Assembly: GCA_029240245.1 (NCBI GenBank)
Contig: JARBTJ010000005.1
Location: forward strand, 48,006-112,005
Direction: 5' to 3'
Source: Herbinix sp.
GTDB taxonomy: Bacteria; Bacillota; Clostridia; Lachnospirales; Lachnospiraceae
Length of the DNA: 64,000 nt
Shown here: positions 18,101 through 26,640 of the stretch, in pieces
How the letters are laid out: each line of letters begins with the position of its first letter
Numbering within the stretch: the stretch's first letter is position 1
Translations under genes and position numbers: made by a program
Notes under the pieces: generated by a model
What the model was told of the DNA's origin: nothing
The model's database searches: none
What the model saw: only the letters and a program-made list of their open reading frames with translations

Positions 18101-19286
18101 CCGAGGTGATCGCTATATTCTTCGTCAGTTTACCCTTCTGATTTGCGGTAAGCCTGACTACAACAACATTACTCGGATTATTGATAAAATACTCCCTTGT
18201 ATAATCTACTTGGTCCTGGGTATAGGTTACCTTTGCCACACCCTGATCAAGATTTAATTCTCTGCGGTAATTACTGTAATTTGCTTCAGCGCCGTCTGAT
18301 TTACTGCCGTCACCCAGCTTAAATTCAGAAAGCTGGCAAGGAGTACCTTGAGCTTTTGTACTTAAGATTTCCAGCTTATAATACTGGTAGGATACTTCTT
18401 TGGCGAGATCAAAGCTGCGACCCATACTGCGGGCGCTGAATTCTTCCCCGGTCCTGGTATCAAGTAAATCGTAGGTCTTACCGTCCTTGGAACCATATAA
18501 TTTCCATTCCTTGGGGTCACGCTCCGGTACATCATTTCCGGATACCATCTCATAGCTTTTGGCTGTTACCGGAATACTATATTTCCATGCAATCCATATG
18601 GGTGAAGGTACCGTATACCCTTCTGGTGCTCCTGCTCCACTGAACCACTTGGTAGCTGTACTGCCATCTAAAATCTTATCAAATTTTTCTGCCTCATTAA
18701 ATGCCTCACTATTGGAGGTAACTTCTAAAATGCGAGGTGCTGCACTTGCCGAATCGTTGATGATGATATTTCCGAAGGTCTGATAGTCACCGAAATTATC
18801 CTTTTCACCCATCAGCTGGTTAATCAGAGCTTGAAGCTCTGCATCCTCGGCTGCATAATCTGCTGACACAATTTTCCCGTCAGCACCAACATGGGCAGCT
18901 TGATTTTTAGTAAACTCCGTCATTTTATTCTGCAGAAGTGTTCTGAGCTTTTGCAATGCTTCCTTCGTTTCCTCCGGTTTACCGTTCATACCGCCATCAT
19001 AGTTAACATTTGCTCCCGGTCCCCCTGACCACAGAGTATGTTCATTGATTTGAATACGATCGTTTTCTACTCCACCAAACAACATACCACCGATAAAACC
19101 ATTGCCTAACGGTGTTGCTTCGCTTTCCCAATCGGTAGCCGGTGTATTATACCAGGCAATGAGTTCCGGCTGGGTAGCTACTGCAGTTATATCTGTGGCA
19201 GAAAGTGCTCGCATAGAAGACGGTCCTGATAGTGTAGTTGCTGCCAAAGAAATAGCCAGAGCAGCACCAATAACCTGTTTTTTCAT
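15168..19286 (-). CDS. Large multidomain GH95 glycosidase (alpha-L-fucosidase family), membrane anchored
   Basis: 1,372 residues from the ATG at 19286, chosen because GGAGG lies about 10 nt upstream; the longer frame to 19340 has no such site. The order is signal peptide, GH95 N-terminal domain starting WYNTPATDWESEATPLGNG, an inserted F5/8-type C (discoidin-like) module early in the GH95 region, the GH95 catalytic barrel, a PDZ-like domain, a CBM6-like domain, a helical FIVAR-like segment, and a C-terminal membrane helix with a KKKKIK tail. The NINLQMNYW pattern and HPPFQIDGNFG carry the asparagine and aspartate positions used by inverting GH95 enzymes. GH95 includes alpha-1,2-L-fucosidases and alpha-L-galactosidases; which applies is not clear. 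The inserted discoidin module and PDZ domain are unusual. Confidence 0.85.
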   Translation of the reverse strand: MKKQVIGAALAISLAATTLSGPSSMRALSATDITAVATQPELIAWYNTPATDWESEATPLGNGFIGGMLFGGVENDRIQINEHTLWSGGPGANVNYDGGMNGKPEETKEALQKLRTLLQNKMTEFTKNQAAHVGADGKIVSADYAAEDAELQALINQLMGEKDNFGDYQTFGNIIINDSASAAPRILEVTSNSEAFNEAEKFDKILDGSTATKWFSGAGAPEGYTVPSPIWIAWKYSIPVTAKSYEMVSGNDVPERDPKEWKLYGSKDGKTYDLLDTRTGEEFSARSMGRSFDLAKEVSYQYYKLEILSTKAQGTPCQLSEFKLGDGSKSDGAEANYSNYRRELNLDQGVAKVTYTQDQVDYTREYFINNPSNVVVVRLTANQKGKLTKNIAITSEQTAKTITVQGDTITMTGKPADQRDDGLKFAGQMKVIQSGGTLTGGTDSIDVKNADEILLIMSTGTNYQQCMDDSFDYFSEEDPLTKVSQRVDSAAKQSYQALFDEHVKDYTSLYDKVKLNLCDVAMPAKSTDQLLAGYNGRGEAPNTSEEDRYLENLYYQFGRYLLISSSREGSLPANLQGIWAQGLSSPWNSDYHTNINLQMNYWLAEQTNLSECHLPVIDYVNSLVPRGTLTAQDYYCTQEGEDVRGWVIHHENNIWGNTGPGNYYWGFYFPAAAAWMCQDIWEYYAFNQDKQFLEDNYNTLLQAALFWVDNLWTDSRDGKLVANPSFSPEHGPYSLGTSADQGIIWEIFEEVIKASEALGITSPELDEIKEAQGKLAGPTIGLAGQFMEWKDELTIDITGDGGHRHANHLFALHPGSQIVAGRSEEDDAFVEAMKTTLNTRGDGGTGWSKAWKINFWARLRDGNRAHKLVVELLSESTLKNLFDTHPPFQIDGNFGATAGMTEMLLQSQGNSIDLLPSLPVVWEKGSVSGLKARGNFEVSATWSNKIAQNFTVTSLSGNDCVLNYFSLSKANVVRKSDGQKVEFEAVDTDTISFKTEVGETYVVGNIPQDKVFSDPKDFMMATIENLYSPSMISKISAPGYQGAYIQTVPDYSMAALIGLKQDDLILFINDQEVKDTSEFVSVYDSCKEGDIIRLKVWREKAEQYVSFVKSAFDNCRLLPGQIEAEDYDELVGSNIKTEACSEGGENLGFISGSNYAVFYDVKFKEIPVKLNVRTSGTSGNKVTVCLDSFDGPVVAELFVKATDEWQTYTTNTVDIVNGEQFTGGHDFYLIMNAGMNVNWISFESAGELMPDMELLVAQNEFVNVLENCRRLNSEDYTVESYQQLKSIIEEADQAFTPDTAIAELNDLKQRLEAAKNTLVTAVKEVSAPAESEDEKENAKRNPSLFWPILIGAAVLILGAITVLLFLKKKKIK

Positions 19287-19406
19287 GGAATCTTCCTCCT
19301 CCCAATTCATATCAGTTTTTGTTTCAGTTTCATATCTCATAACACTTATCCTTCTTAGTAATTGACATCAGGTGCATTAGTTGAATTACCAAACTATATT
19401 GTTTAT

Positions 19407-19471
19407 AAAAAGGGACTTCTGCACATATCCTCTAATTATAAGGATAATCATTAACCTGGCAAAAGCCCCTT
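19407..19471 (-). terminator. Terminator between SBP (19531) and GH95
   Basis: On the minus strand AAGGGGCTTTTGC pairs with GCAGAAGTCCCTT (11 of 13), followed by a T-run. An inner ATCCT/AGGAT hairpin is enclosed. It implies that GH95 and the last GH43 gene need readthrough or their own promoter. Confidence 0.6.
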
Positions 19472-19530
19472 CGACCTTTTAATTTCACAAAGCTTATAAC
19501 TCTGCTCTGTAAGTTACACTCAAAAGTTAT

Positions 19531-21012
19531 TTATTTACTTAAATTAGAAAAATAATCATCCAACTGAAGATTCAACGCTTCTTCCGTAGAGGCAATTGTT
19601 GACACAATATCGGAGTAGTTATTCCAATAGCATCCACCGAATAATGTACTAGCAGGAGTATCAAAATTGCTGTTTGCATTCTTTATAACATTGATTACAT
19701 CGTAGGAGCCATGGCCTAAGATATAATTTCTCATCATAGACTCATCTTCCTCTAATCTCCAGTAAGTATCAATATAATCCTGCAGCTTCTGCTCTTCAGT
19801 AGCCTGATATCTTCGTGCTAATGCGTCTATGATAATTCCTGCTTCATAGGTATTGGGATTCGAATTGGTAATGGAAAATATTGGTGCGTTATGATCTACA
19901 CCGCTTTGATAATTTGCCTGTTGTTCATTCCATTTAGGTAAAGGCAGAATTCCAAAATCGTCCTCCATATTCTTAATAAGATCACTGGTATCCCCCATAT
20001 ACATCATGAATAAGGACTTACCACCGGAAAACAGCTCTAAGTAGCCTACGTTTTCATTCTTAAACATTATGTTATCCTTCTGGAAGAACTGATACATAAA
20101 GTTGATTTTTTCGGCCGAAACAGCATCTAAACAGGAAAGACGAACCTTGCCTTCTTCATTTTCCTTGTAGAAATAGCCTTCCATGCTTGCATACATAGCA
20201 CGTATCATATCCCCGGCCGGGCTGGTAATGCCCCAGCGATCTGCATCCGTACTGATTATACCATCACCATCATTGTCACGAAGCGCACCTTTGGCATATT
20301 CTACCATTTTATCCCAGGTCCATTTACCGCTGTTTACCAATTCAACCGGATCTTCATATCCTAGCTCATCCCATATTCTAGTGTTGTAGTACATGATCCA
20401 GGTAGCTCCCATATGAGAACCGAACGGTGCACCAAAGGCATAGGTTTTATCGCCAAAGGTTACTGTCTTAGCAACATTTTCAAAGAAATATGGTTGATTT
20501 AAATCAAGGGAATCTATGGTCTTTAAATCTACCAGAAGATTACCACCCAGCATTTTTCCAAACGCCCAAACTGTGGTACCAACTAAATCTGCATATTTTC
20601 CGCCTGTCATAATCTCCGGTTGTGCTGTTTCGAAGATAACATCCGGAGCTACATTTTCAAACTCAATATCACAGTTAAAGGTCGTCTCAACATCATCTAT
20701 AATAGATACAACCAATTCATCCATGGGACTTTTAATTTCCTCCGGTGCCCAGCGGTCCTGATGAAAATCCACAACCTTAAACTTATATCCCTCTAAATCA
20801 ACGACCTCTTCTCCCTCTGTATATTGATCGAAGGGTCCTGCATCTGGATCTTCTTCCGTTACATCCTGCTCTCCGCCATCTGAATCTTCATCTAAATTCC
20901 CGGCATCCTCGGTATCTGGATCCGTATTTTTGCTTTTATTACACGCTGTAAATGACACTGCCATAACAAGAATCAATAATACTGAAATAAGCTTTTTTAT
21001 TAAATTATTCAT
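19531..21012 (-). CDS. ABC transporter solute-binding lipoprotein (copy 2 of a pair)
   Basis: 493 residues. A lipobox, SFTAC, ends the signal peptide near Cys24, so it should be a lipid-anchored sugar-binding protein on the outer membrane face. An acidic linker precedes a family-1-like extracellular solute-binding fold. An EF-hand-like loop, DNDGDGIISTDAD, lies near the middle. It is a close paralog of the protein at 24075. It lies downstream of the permease run and probably feeds those permeases. AGAGGA lies 9 nt before the ATG. A terminator follows at 19407-19471. The ligand is unknown. Confidence 0.9.
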   Translation of the reverse strand: MNNLIKKLISVLLILVMAVSFTACNKSKNTDPDTEDAGNLDEDSDGGEQDVTEEDPDAGPFDQYTEGEEVVDLEGYKFKVVDFHQDRWAPEEIKSPMDELVVSIIDDVETTFNCDIEFENVAPDVIFETAQPEIMTGGKYADLVGTTVWAFGKMLGGNLLVDLKTIDSLDLNQPYFFENVAKTVTFGDKTYAFGAPFGSHMGATWIMYYNTRIWDELGYEDPVELVNSGKWTWDKMVEYAKGALRDNDGDGIISTDADRWGITSPAGDMIRAMYASMEGYFYKENEEGKVRLSCLDAVSAEKINFMYQFFQKDNIMFKNENVGYLELFSGGKSLFMMYMGDTSDLIKNMEDDFGILPLPKWNEQQANYQSGVDHNAPIFSITNSNPNTYEAGIIIDALARRYQATEEQKLQDYIDTYWRLEEDESMMRNYILGHGSYDVINVIKNANSNFDTPASTLFGGCYWNNYSDIVSTIASTEEALNLQLDDYFSNLSK

Positions 21013-21082
21013 TGTATCATCCTCTCTATTCTAAATTAGTGTTCAGTTCCATCTTTACATAACTTTTACCCAACTGTTATGA

Positions 21083-21133
21083 AAAAGCAACACCCCCTAA
21101 AACTTAAGTCCTTCTTCAAAGAGTGTTGCTAAC
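21083..21133 (-). terminator. Terminator after GH43 (21148)
   Basis: On the minus strand AGCAACAC pairs with GTGTTGCT and five T follow. Confidence 0.6.
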
Positions 21134-21147
21134 AGTTTTTACATTAT

Positions 21148-22671
21148 TTAATCACTTAGCGGTTCGATTGTAATATAGTCAAGATTGATTCCGCCATTTC
21201 CACCGGTTAGCTTAATCGTATTGGTCTCTCCTGGGTTAAGCAAAACGGTCAGATAAGTGCAGCCTGTATATTCTTCCCATCCCCAGGTAGTAAGTGCATT
21301 GAGGAGAGAATAATCCGTATCATTTACCGTAAGTCTTAACTTAGGCACAGCATCAGCGGTAGCATAATAAATTCGGATGGTAGCTCTTGTTCCCTCTTTG
21401 CCGTCTACATTATTTAATTGACAGAAGGAATCTTGTATATGAAGGTTGTTTACTACCTTTCCCGAACCATCTTTCTTATCGGCAACCGTAGCACCACCGC
21501 CAAGTACACACTCTTCCGCTTCGTATTTCATTACTTTCTTAGGTGCAGGAGGATTTCCCACCGCTTCAACACCTTTTCTCGTCTGTTCCACCATTTTAAT
21601 CGTTCCGTCTTCATTGAAATATAAATGATCAATGCATACTGTTCTTAAATTACCCTGGCCAGATAATGCCTGATTATGATAGAAGAGGTACCATTGGTCT
21701 TTATATTCCACAACAGAACCATGTGTGGTATCGCAACCGGTCGGCTCTAAGAAAATGCCTTTGTATGTCCAGGGCCCCAGAGGGTTATCACTAATGGCAT
21801 ATCTCATCTGATTAGCTCCGCCCTTATTGTCAGCGTAAGTCAAATAATAAATTCCGTTTCTTTTAAAAACCCAGGTAGCTTCGTGGAAATCTTCTAAACC
21901 TACCATGTCCTGAAGCTCTGTAGCTAAGGACATCATATCATCTCCAAGCTTTGCTCCCTGACACTTACTTCCACCACCATAATACATATATACCTGACCG
22001 TCATCATCCATAAATACGCAGGGATCAATCATAGAAAATCCGCCTAGTCCGTCAATATACCCCTGATCCACAAAATCAGAAGCCGGTTTTTTGCTGGTAG
22101 CAACTCCAACCTTCCAGGTGCCATTCCAGTCGGAACCACTGGGATGTGGATAGTAAAAATAATAAGTACCGTCTTTATAAGCACAGTCCGGCGCCCACAT
22201 AAAGCCACCTTCCGGTCTACCCCATTCTACGTCTTCCGAACTTAAAATTTCTCCTTCATCCACCCAATTCACCATATCTTCTGAGGAAAATACGTGGTAA
22301 CGGTCCATAAGATCACATCCTCTGGGTGGATCCATATCATGGGATGCATAAATATATATTTTTCCGTCCTCCCATACATGAGCGGAAGGATCAGCTGTAT
22401 AAATACTTGTGATTACCGGGTTCATGGAGGTTGTCTTTCCGCTTGATACAGCCTCTATTTCCAAACCGGTTGTTTTAACCGGATCTACTTCAAGCTGATT
22501 CGTTAGATCCTGGCTTGATTCAACTTGATCGGTTGTATTCACGGCCGCAATGTCCTTTATTTCATCTGCATTTTGTGCAGAATCAGACTTTTGTAGAACT
22601 TTACTCATAATAATTATTCCTCCCACGACAAGTACTAATATAATGCATATAAGGAAAACTTTATTTTTCAT
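21148..22671 (-). CDS. GH43 glycosidase with CBM6-like domain, paralog of 13505
   Basis: 507 residues from the ATG at 22671, where GGAAGG lies a few nt upstream; the frame extends to 22749 without a ribosome site. An N-terminal membrane helix (MKNKVFLICIILVLVVGGI) is followed by a Ser/Gln/Asp-rich linker, then GH43 with the same three acidic motifs as its paralog (TADPS, MIDPC, FHEATW) and a CBM6-like C-terminus. It shares long identical runs with the 13505 protein (for example HVWEDGKIYIYASHDMDP). This is an extracellular, membrane-tethered arabinofuranosidase or xylosidase-type enzyme; the exact specificity is unknown. It sits in the run from the importer genes, between the CBM9-like protein and the second solute-binding protein. 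Confidence 0.87.
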   Translation of the reverse strand: MKNKVFLICIILVLVVGGIIIMSKVLQKSDSAQNADEIKDIAAVNTTDQVESSQDLTNQLEVDPVKTTGLEIEAVSSGKTTSMNPVITSIYTADPSAHVWEDGKIYIYASHDMDPPRGCDLMDRYHVFSSEDMVNWVDEGEILSSEDVEWGRPEGGFMWAPDCAYKDGTYYFYYPHPSGSDWNGTWKVGVATSKKPASDFVDQGYIDGLGGFSMIDPCVFMDDDGQVYMYYGGGSKCQGAKLGDDMMSLATELQDMVGLEDFHEATWVFKRNGIYYLTYADNKGGANQMRYAISDNPLGPWTYKGIFLEPTGCDTTHGSVVEYKDQWYLFYHNQALSGQGNLRTVCIDHLYFNEDGTIKMVEQTRKGVEAVGNPPAPKKVMKYEAEECVLGGGATVADKKDGSGKVVNNLHIQDSFCQLNNVDGKEGTRATIRIYYATADAVPKLRLTVNDTDYSLLNALTTWGWEEYTGCTYLTVLLNPGETNTIKLTGGNGGINLDYITIEPLSD

Positions 22672-22915
22672 GATCCTTCCCCCGAGCATAGAGTACCGGA
22701 GGAGACACGTTTTCGAGTTTCTCCGGTTCGCATACGCGCTCATATTCATTCCAAGAAAGCTTTCATTTAAGTCTATTTCACGTAAGTCTTAGTAGTTGAA
22801 TTTTCAATTGGATAAATATTCACTCTTCTTTTGCGAAATTATGGGGTGCCTCAAAGTACTAATTAAAAAGTCTTTTAAACACCCCAAGATTATCTGATAT
22901 TCTTACATTATATTA

Positions 22916-23974
22916 TTATTTCGTTTGTTTTTTCTTTAATACGAAGAATACTGCACCACCGATCACTGCAACAGCAGCTACGATAGCAACGATAATGAAA
23001 GGATTTATGCCACCTTCTTCAGCATCAGTTGAGGCCTCAACTGCATCATCAGCAGGAGCTTCGGTAGGTGCTTCCGTAGGTGCTTCCGTAGGTGCTTCGG
23101 TAGGCTCCGGTGTAGGTTCTTCGGTCGGTTCCGGTGTTGGCTCTTCGGTCGGTTCCGGTGTTGTTTCTGCAGGTGTTTCTGTCTCTGCAGGTGTCTCTGT
23201 TTCTGCAGGTGTCTCGGTCTCTGCAGGAGCAGTAGCATTTTCATCCGGCTCTACGCCAAGACCAAAGATACCCGCTAAATTAATGTCTTTCGCTTGAACA
23301 ATACCATCTGCCCATTCATAGAAGCCACCGGCATTCATATGGTAGGAGAAGGATAACGGAAGCATCATACCGTCAGTTAATTCTGTTAATTTTGTGGAGA
23401 AAGCTGTAACCGGTAATGCTATTTCATATGTAGTTGTAGTTCCCTCACGAACAACGGTATAATCTTTATCCTGTTCCAGATTAAAGGTACCGGTACTCAT
23501 CCAAGCATATGCCATAGGTTTACTTGTTAAGCTGTTTAAGGAAAAGCCTAATTCATTTCTGTCTGTTCCGATGGTTGTAGAAATCTGAACCTGCATGCAG
23601 TCGCCTTGCCACATAGTGTCAGGAAGTAACGCTTCATTTTTATGATCATCATAGGTTGCTACAGCTGCAATATAAATCTTAGCTGCATCGTATCCAACAT
23701 AAATATCTGCAGTCAGTGGTGCCGGCATAACTCCGGTACCGCCTTCCGGCATCGTTTTGATACCTTCTCCACCATCTGTAATGGTAATTACCTTTGTACC
23801 CCATTCCTCTGCACTTACCTTACCGTCAATTGTAGGTGCTGTAGCCATTTTCGGGATATTATATCCCTTAACAGCAGCCTGTGTATTATGTGCAGGTGCT
23901 GCAGCAGCTATTAATGCAAATGCCATCAATCCCATAACCGCTTTTTTCATCATAGATCTCATTCTTTTTTTCAT
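22916..23974 (-). CDS. Secreted CBM9/DOMON-like surface protein with Pro/Thr-Glu repeats
   Basis: 352 residues from the ATG at 23974 (AAGGAG 7 nt upstream; the ATG at 23980 is too close to it). The order is a signal peptide ending near THAQAA-type residues, a CBM9/DOMON-like beta domain (IPKMATAPTIDGKVSAEEW start; about 36-235), a low-complexity linker of repeated TETPAE, TPEPTEEP and TEAPTEAP units (about 240-305), and a C-terminal membrane helix with a KKKQTK tail. It has no catalytic signature and probably presents a carbohydrate-binding domain on the cell surface. The wall-spanning linker suggests it reaches out through peptidoglycan. It sits between the two SBP-GH43 modules, in the run with them. 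Confidence 0.8.
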   Translation of the reverse strand: MKKRMRSMMKKAVMGLMAFALIAAAAPAHNTQAAVKGYNIPKMATAPTIDGKVSAEEWGTKVITITDGGEGIKTMPEGGTGVMPAPLTADIYVGYDAAKIYIAAVATYDDHKNEALLPDTMWQGDCMQVQISTTIGTDRNELGFSLNSLTSKPMAYAWMSTGTFNLEQDKDYTVVREGTTTTYEIALPVTAFSTKLTELTDGMMLPLSFSYHMNAGGFYEWADGIVQAKDINLAGIFGLGVEPDENATAPAETETPAETETPAETETPAETTPEPTEEPTPEPTEEPTPEPTEAPTEAPTEAPTEAPADDAVEASTDAEEGGINPFIIVAIVAAVAVIGGAVFFVLKKKQTK

Positions 23975-24074
23975 GTCCATTCTCCTTTTTTTATATAAAA
24001 ATTATATTATTCTCCGGGAGTGAATATCTTCCACTGCTCCGGTTAACTCCAGTAATCAGGTATTTCATTATTAC

Positions 24075-25562
24075 TTATTCCTCACTTAAATTAGAAAAGA
24101 AATCATCCAGTAATACATTCAAAGCATCTTCCATCGATGCAATCTGAGATACAATATCGGAATATGAATTGTTAAAGCATCCATTGAATAGAGCTCCTGC
24201 TGGTGTTTCAAAGTTCGGATTTGCAGTTTTAATCATATTAACGATATCATAGGCACCATGTCCGAGGATATAATCTCTCATCATTTCCTCATCTTCTTCA
24301 AATCTCCAGAAGGTATCAACAAAGTCCTGTAGCTTCTGATCTTCTACTGCCTGATATCTTTTTGCAAGTGCATTGATAATGATACCTACCTCATGTAAAT
24401 TCGGATTGGTATTTGTTATACAAAATACCGGTGCATTATGGTCAGGAGCATTGATGTATTCCGGCTGTTCCTTATTCCACTTCGGAGTAGGAAGAATACC
24501 AAAATCATCCTCCATGTTCTTTAAGGTATCATTTGCATCATTACCATAAGGCATAAATAATGCTTTTCCGGCTGCAAACATCTCTAAATAACCAACGTTC
24601 TGATTCTTAAATAAGATACCGTCCTTTTGATAGAACTTATACATAAAGTTAATCTTCTCGGCAGATACCGGATCAATACATGCAAGACGAACCGAGCCTG
24701 TATCATTCGCTGTATAATATTTACCGCCCATACCAAAGAAGAAGGACTGAATTAAGTCACCACTGGGACAGGTAACACCCCAACGGTCTGCATCACTGCT
24801 GATAACACCGTCACCGTCATTATCACGAAGAGCAAGCTTTGCATATTCAACCAGTTTATCCCAAGTCCATTCACCATTTCTAACAAGTTCATAGGGATCC
24901 GGAAGACCAAGTTCATTCCAGATTCTTGAATTGTAGAATACTAACCAATAATTACCCATATGAGTACCGAAGGGAGCACCAAACGCATAGGTTTTATTAC
25001 CAAAGGTAGCTGATAGAGCAACTTCCTGTGAGAAATACGGCTGGTTTAGATCAAGAGAATCAATGGTTTTGACATCACCCAATAGATTACCACCGAGCAT
25101 TTTACCAAATTCCCACATGGTAGTTCCGATTAAGTCAGCATATTTGCCACCTGACATAATTTCCGGCTGTGCATTCTCAAATAAAAGGTCCGGTGAACCA
25201 TGTTCAAATACGATATCACAATTGTATTTTGTCTCTACATCTTCGATAATTGATACGACTAATTCATCCATAGGACTCTTAATTTCTTCCGGAGCCCAGC
25301 GATCGTCATGGAAATCGATTACCTTAAATGTATATCCGTCTAAATCTTCAACCACTTCATCCTTAATATACTTAGCGAAGGGACTTGCGTCGTCATCCAC
25401 TACTTCCTCCCCAGGATCTGTTTCATCACCACCGGGTGTTACACCATTCGTATCTGAATCACCGGTAGGTTCTGTTTTATCTTTACCACAGGCTGTGAAT
25501 GGAATTGCCATGGCCAGGATTAACAAAACAGCAATCATTTTCTTCCATACATTTTTTTTCAT
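24075..25562 (-). CDS. ABC transporter solute-binding lipoprotein (copy 1 of a pair)
   Basis: 495 residues from the ATG at 25562, selected because the long frame (to 25610) has its ribosome site AAGGAG inside it. The lipobox PFTAC is followed by an acidic linker (DKTEPTGDSDTNG region). The body is a family-1-like solute-binding protein with an EF-hand-like DNDGDGVISSDAD loop. It is closely similar to the 19531 protein, with many runs conserved such as RWAPEEIKSPMDELVVSI. It follows the permease pair 25660-27579 and most likely supplies substrate to it. The ligand is unknown. Confidence 0.9.
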   Translation of the reverse strand: MKKNVWKKMIAVLLILAMAIPFTACGKDKTEPTGDSDTNGVTPGGDETDPGEEVVDDDASPFAKYIKDEVVEDLDGYTFKVIDFHDDRWAPEEIKSPMDELVVSIIEDVETKYNCDIVFEHGSPDLLFENAQPEIMSGGKYADLIGTTMWEFGKMLGGNLLGDVKTIDSLDLNQPYFSQEVALSATFGNKTYAFGAPFGTHMGNYWLVFYNSRIWNELGLPDPYELVRNGEWTWDKLVEYAKLALRDNDGDGVISSDADRWGVTCPSGDLIQSFFFGMGGKYYTANDTGSVRLACIDPVSAEKINFMYKFYQKDGILFKNQNVGYLEMFAAGKALFMPYGNDANDTLKNMEDDFGILPTPKWNKEQPEYINAPDHNAPVFCITNTNPNLHEVGIIINALAKRYQAVEDQKLQDFVDTFWRFEEDEEMMRDYILGHGAYDIVNMIKTANPNFETPAGALFNGCFNNSYSDIVSQIASMEDALNVLLDDFFSNLSEE

Positions 25563-25659
25563 TCTTCTCATCCTCTCCTTAACTTTGAATAATTCATAGA
25601 AACATAACAATACCCTTACTGTTAGCCCCTCCTTTTTTGCTCATATTCTCCCTTTATTA

Positions 25660-26628
25660 TTAACCGACAATACCGCTTCTCTCGATGCCGGCAATAATCT
25701 TACGTTGTAAGAAAATATACATGATAATCAGTGGAATAATCGCTGTCAGTACACCAGTCTGTAATACGGTTGTCTTATAGAATTCTCCGGCACCAGGAGC
25801 ATCGGAAAAGGCTGATCTGATTACGAATACCGCATTGGACAAAACTTCATCACTGTTGAAGAAAATACCAGAGTAGAAGGTATCCGTCCACTGCCAAGCA
25901 AAGGAAAGTATAAATATAGTTACCATCATTGGAATTGAGATCGGCAGAATAATCTTAAAGTAGGTTTTAAATACGCTGCAACCATCAATTGCTGCGGCTT
26001 CCTCAAGTTCCTCCGGAACACCCTTATAAAACTGTCTCATTAAGAATATGTAAATACCGTTTTTAAACCCGGTTCCGGTGATGGACAATATAACCAACGG
26101 CCAAGAACTGTTCATTAAATTCATCTCGCTACCCGTAAATAGCTTAACAATACCAAGCACATCAAAGAATCTAAACTTTAAGTATAACGGTACCATCAGA
26201 ACCTGTGGGGGTACAATAATCGTTAAAATAACTAATATCATAACGAAGGTTGTAAACTTTGATTTCATTTTTGCCAAAGCATAACCTGTGCAAGCGCAAA
26301 TGATTGTCTGAGGTAGGGCGCAGATAATTGATACAAAAAATGATTTCAAGGCTGTTTGAACAAAATTAAGATCGTCAAGTACAGTCCTATAAATATCGAT
26401 ATTCGGATGCTTTGGTATGAAATTTACGGTCCTGTCATACATATCATCAACACTCATAAAGGAGGCCGATAGCTTACTGATTATCGGAAACACTATGATG
26501 AATGAGATTATGATTAGTAATGCATAAATAAATAAACGGGCAAAGAAGTTTTTAAATTTAGTTACGATCCAGTATCTGTCTATTTTTCTGGAACGTTGAA
26601 ATTTCATCGTCGCTGTTGCTGCCTTCAT
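25660..26628 (-). CDS. CUT1 sugar ABC transporter permease (MalG-like)
   Basis: An inner-membrane permease of the ABC importer family, with six hydrophobic segments and the cytosolic EAA loop EELEEAAAIDGCSVFKTYF that couples to the ATPase. The start at 26628 is preferred over 26634 because a six-G Shine-Dalgarno sits 6 nt upstream. It begins almost directly after the stop of the preceding permease gene, so the two are translationally linked. Its likely SBP partner is at 24075. No ATPase gene is nearby, so a shared MsmX-type ATPase is presumed. Confidence 0.92.
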   Translation of the reverse strand: MKAATATMKFQRSRKIDRYWIVTKFKNFFARLFIYALLIIISFIIVFPIISKLSASFMSVDDMYDRTVNFIPKHPNIDIYRTVLDDLNFVQTALKSFFVSIICALPQTIICACTGYALAKMKSKFTTFVMILVILTIIVPPQVLMVPLYLKFRFFDVLGIVKLFTGSEMNLMNSSWPLVILSITGTGFKNGIYIFLMRQFYKGVPEELEEAAAIDGCSVFKTYFKIILPISIPMMVTIFILSFAWQWTDTFYSGIFFNSDEVLSNAVFVIRSAFSDAPGAGEFYKTTVLQTGVLTAIIPLIIMYIFLQRKIIAGIERSGIVG

Positions 26629-26640
26629 CTTCATCCCCCC

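Noticed and set aside
22995..23297. Plus-strand frame rich in GASVGASVG repeats
   Set aside because: It is the complement of the Pro/Glu/Thr linker of the surface protein at 22916-23974, so an artefact.
25063..25599. 178-codon plus-strand frame
   Set aside because: It lies opposite the solute-binding lipoprotein gene and has no ribosome site.
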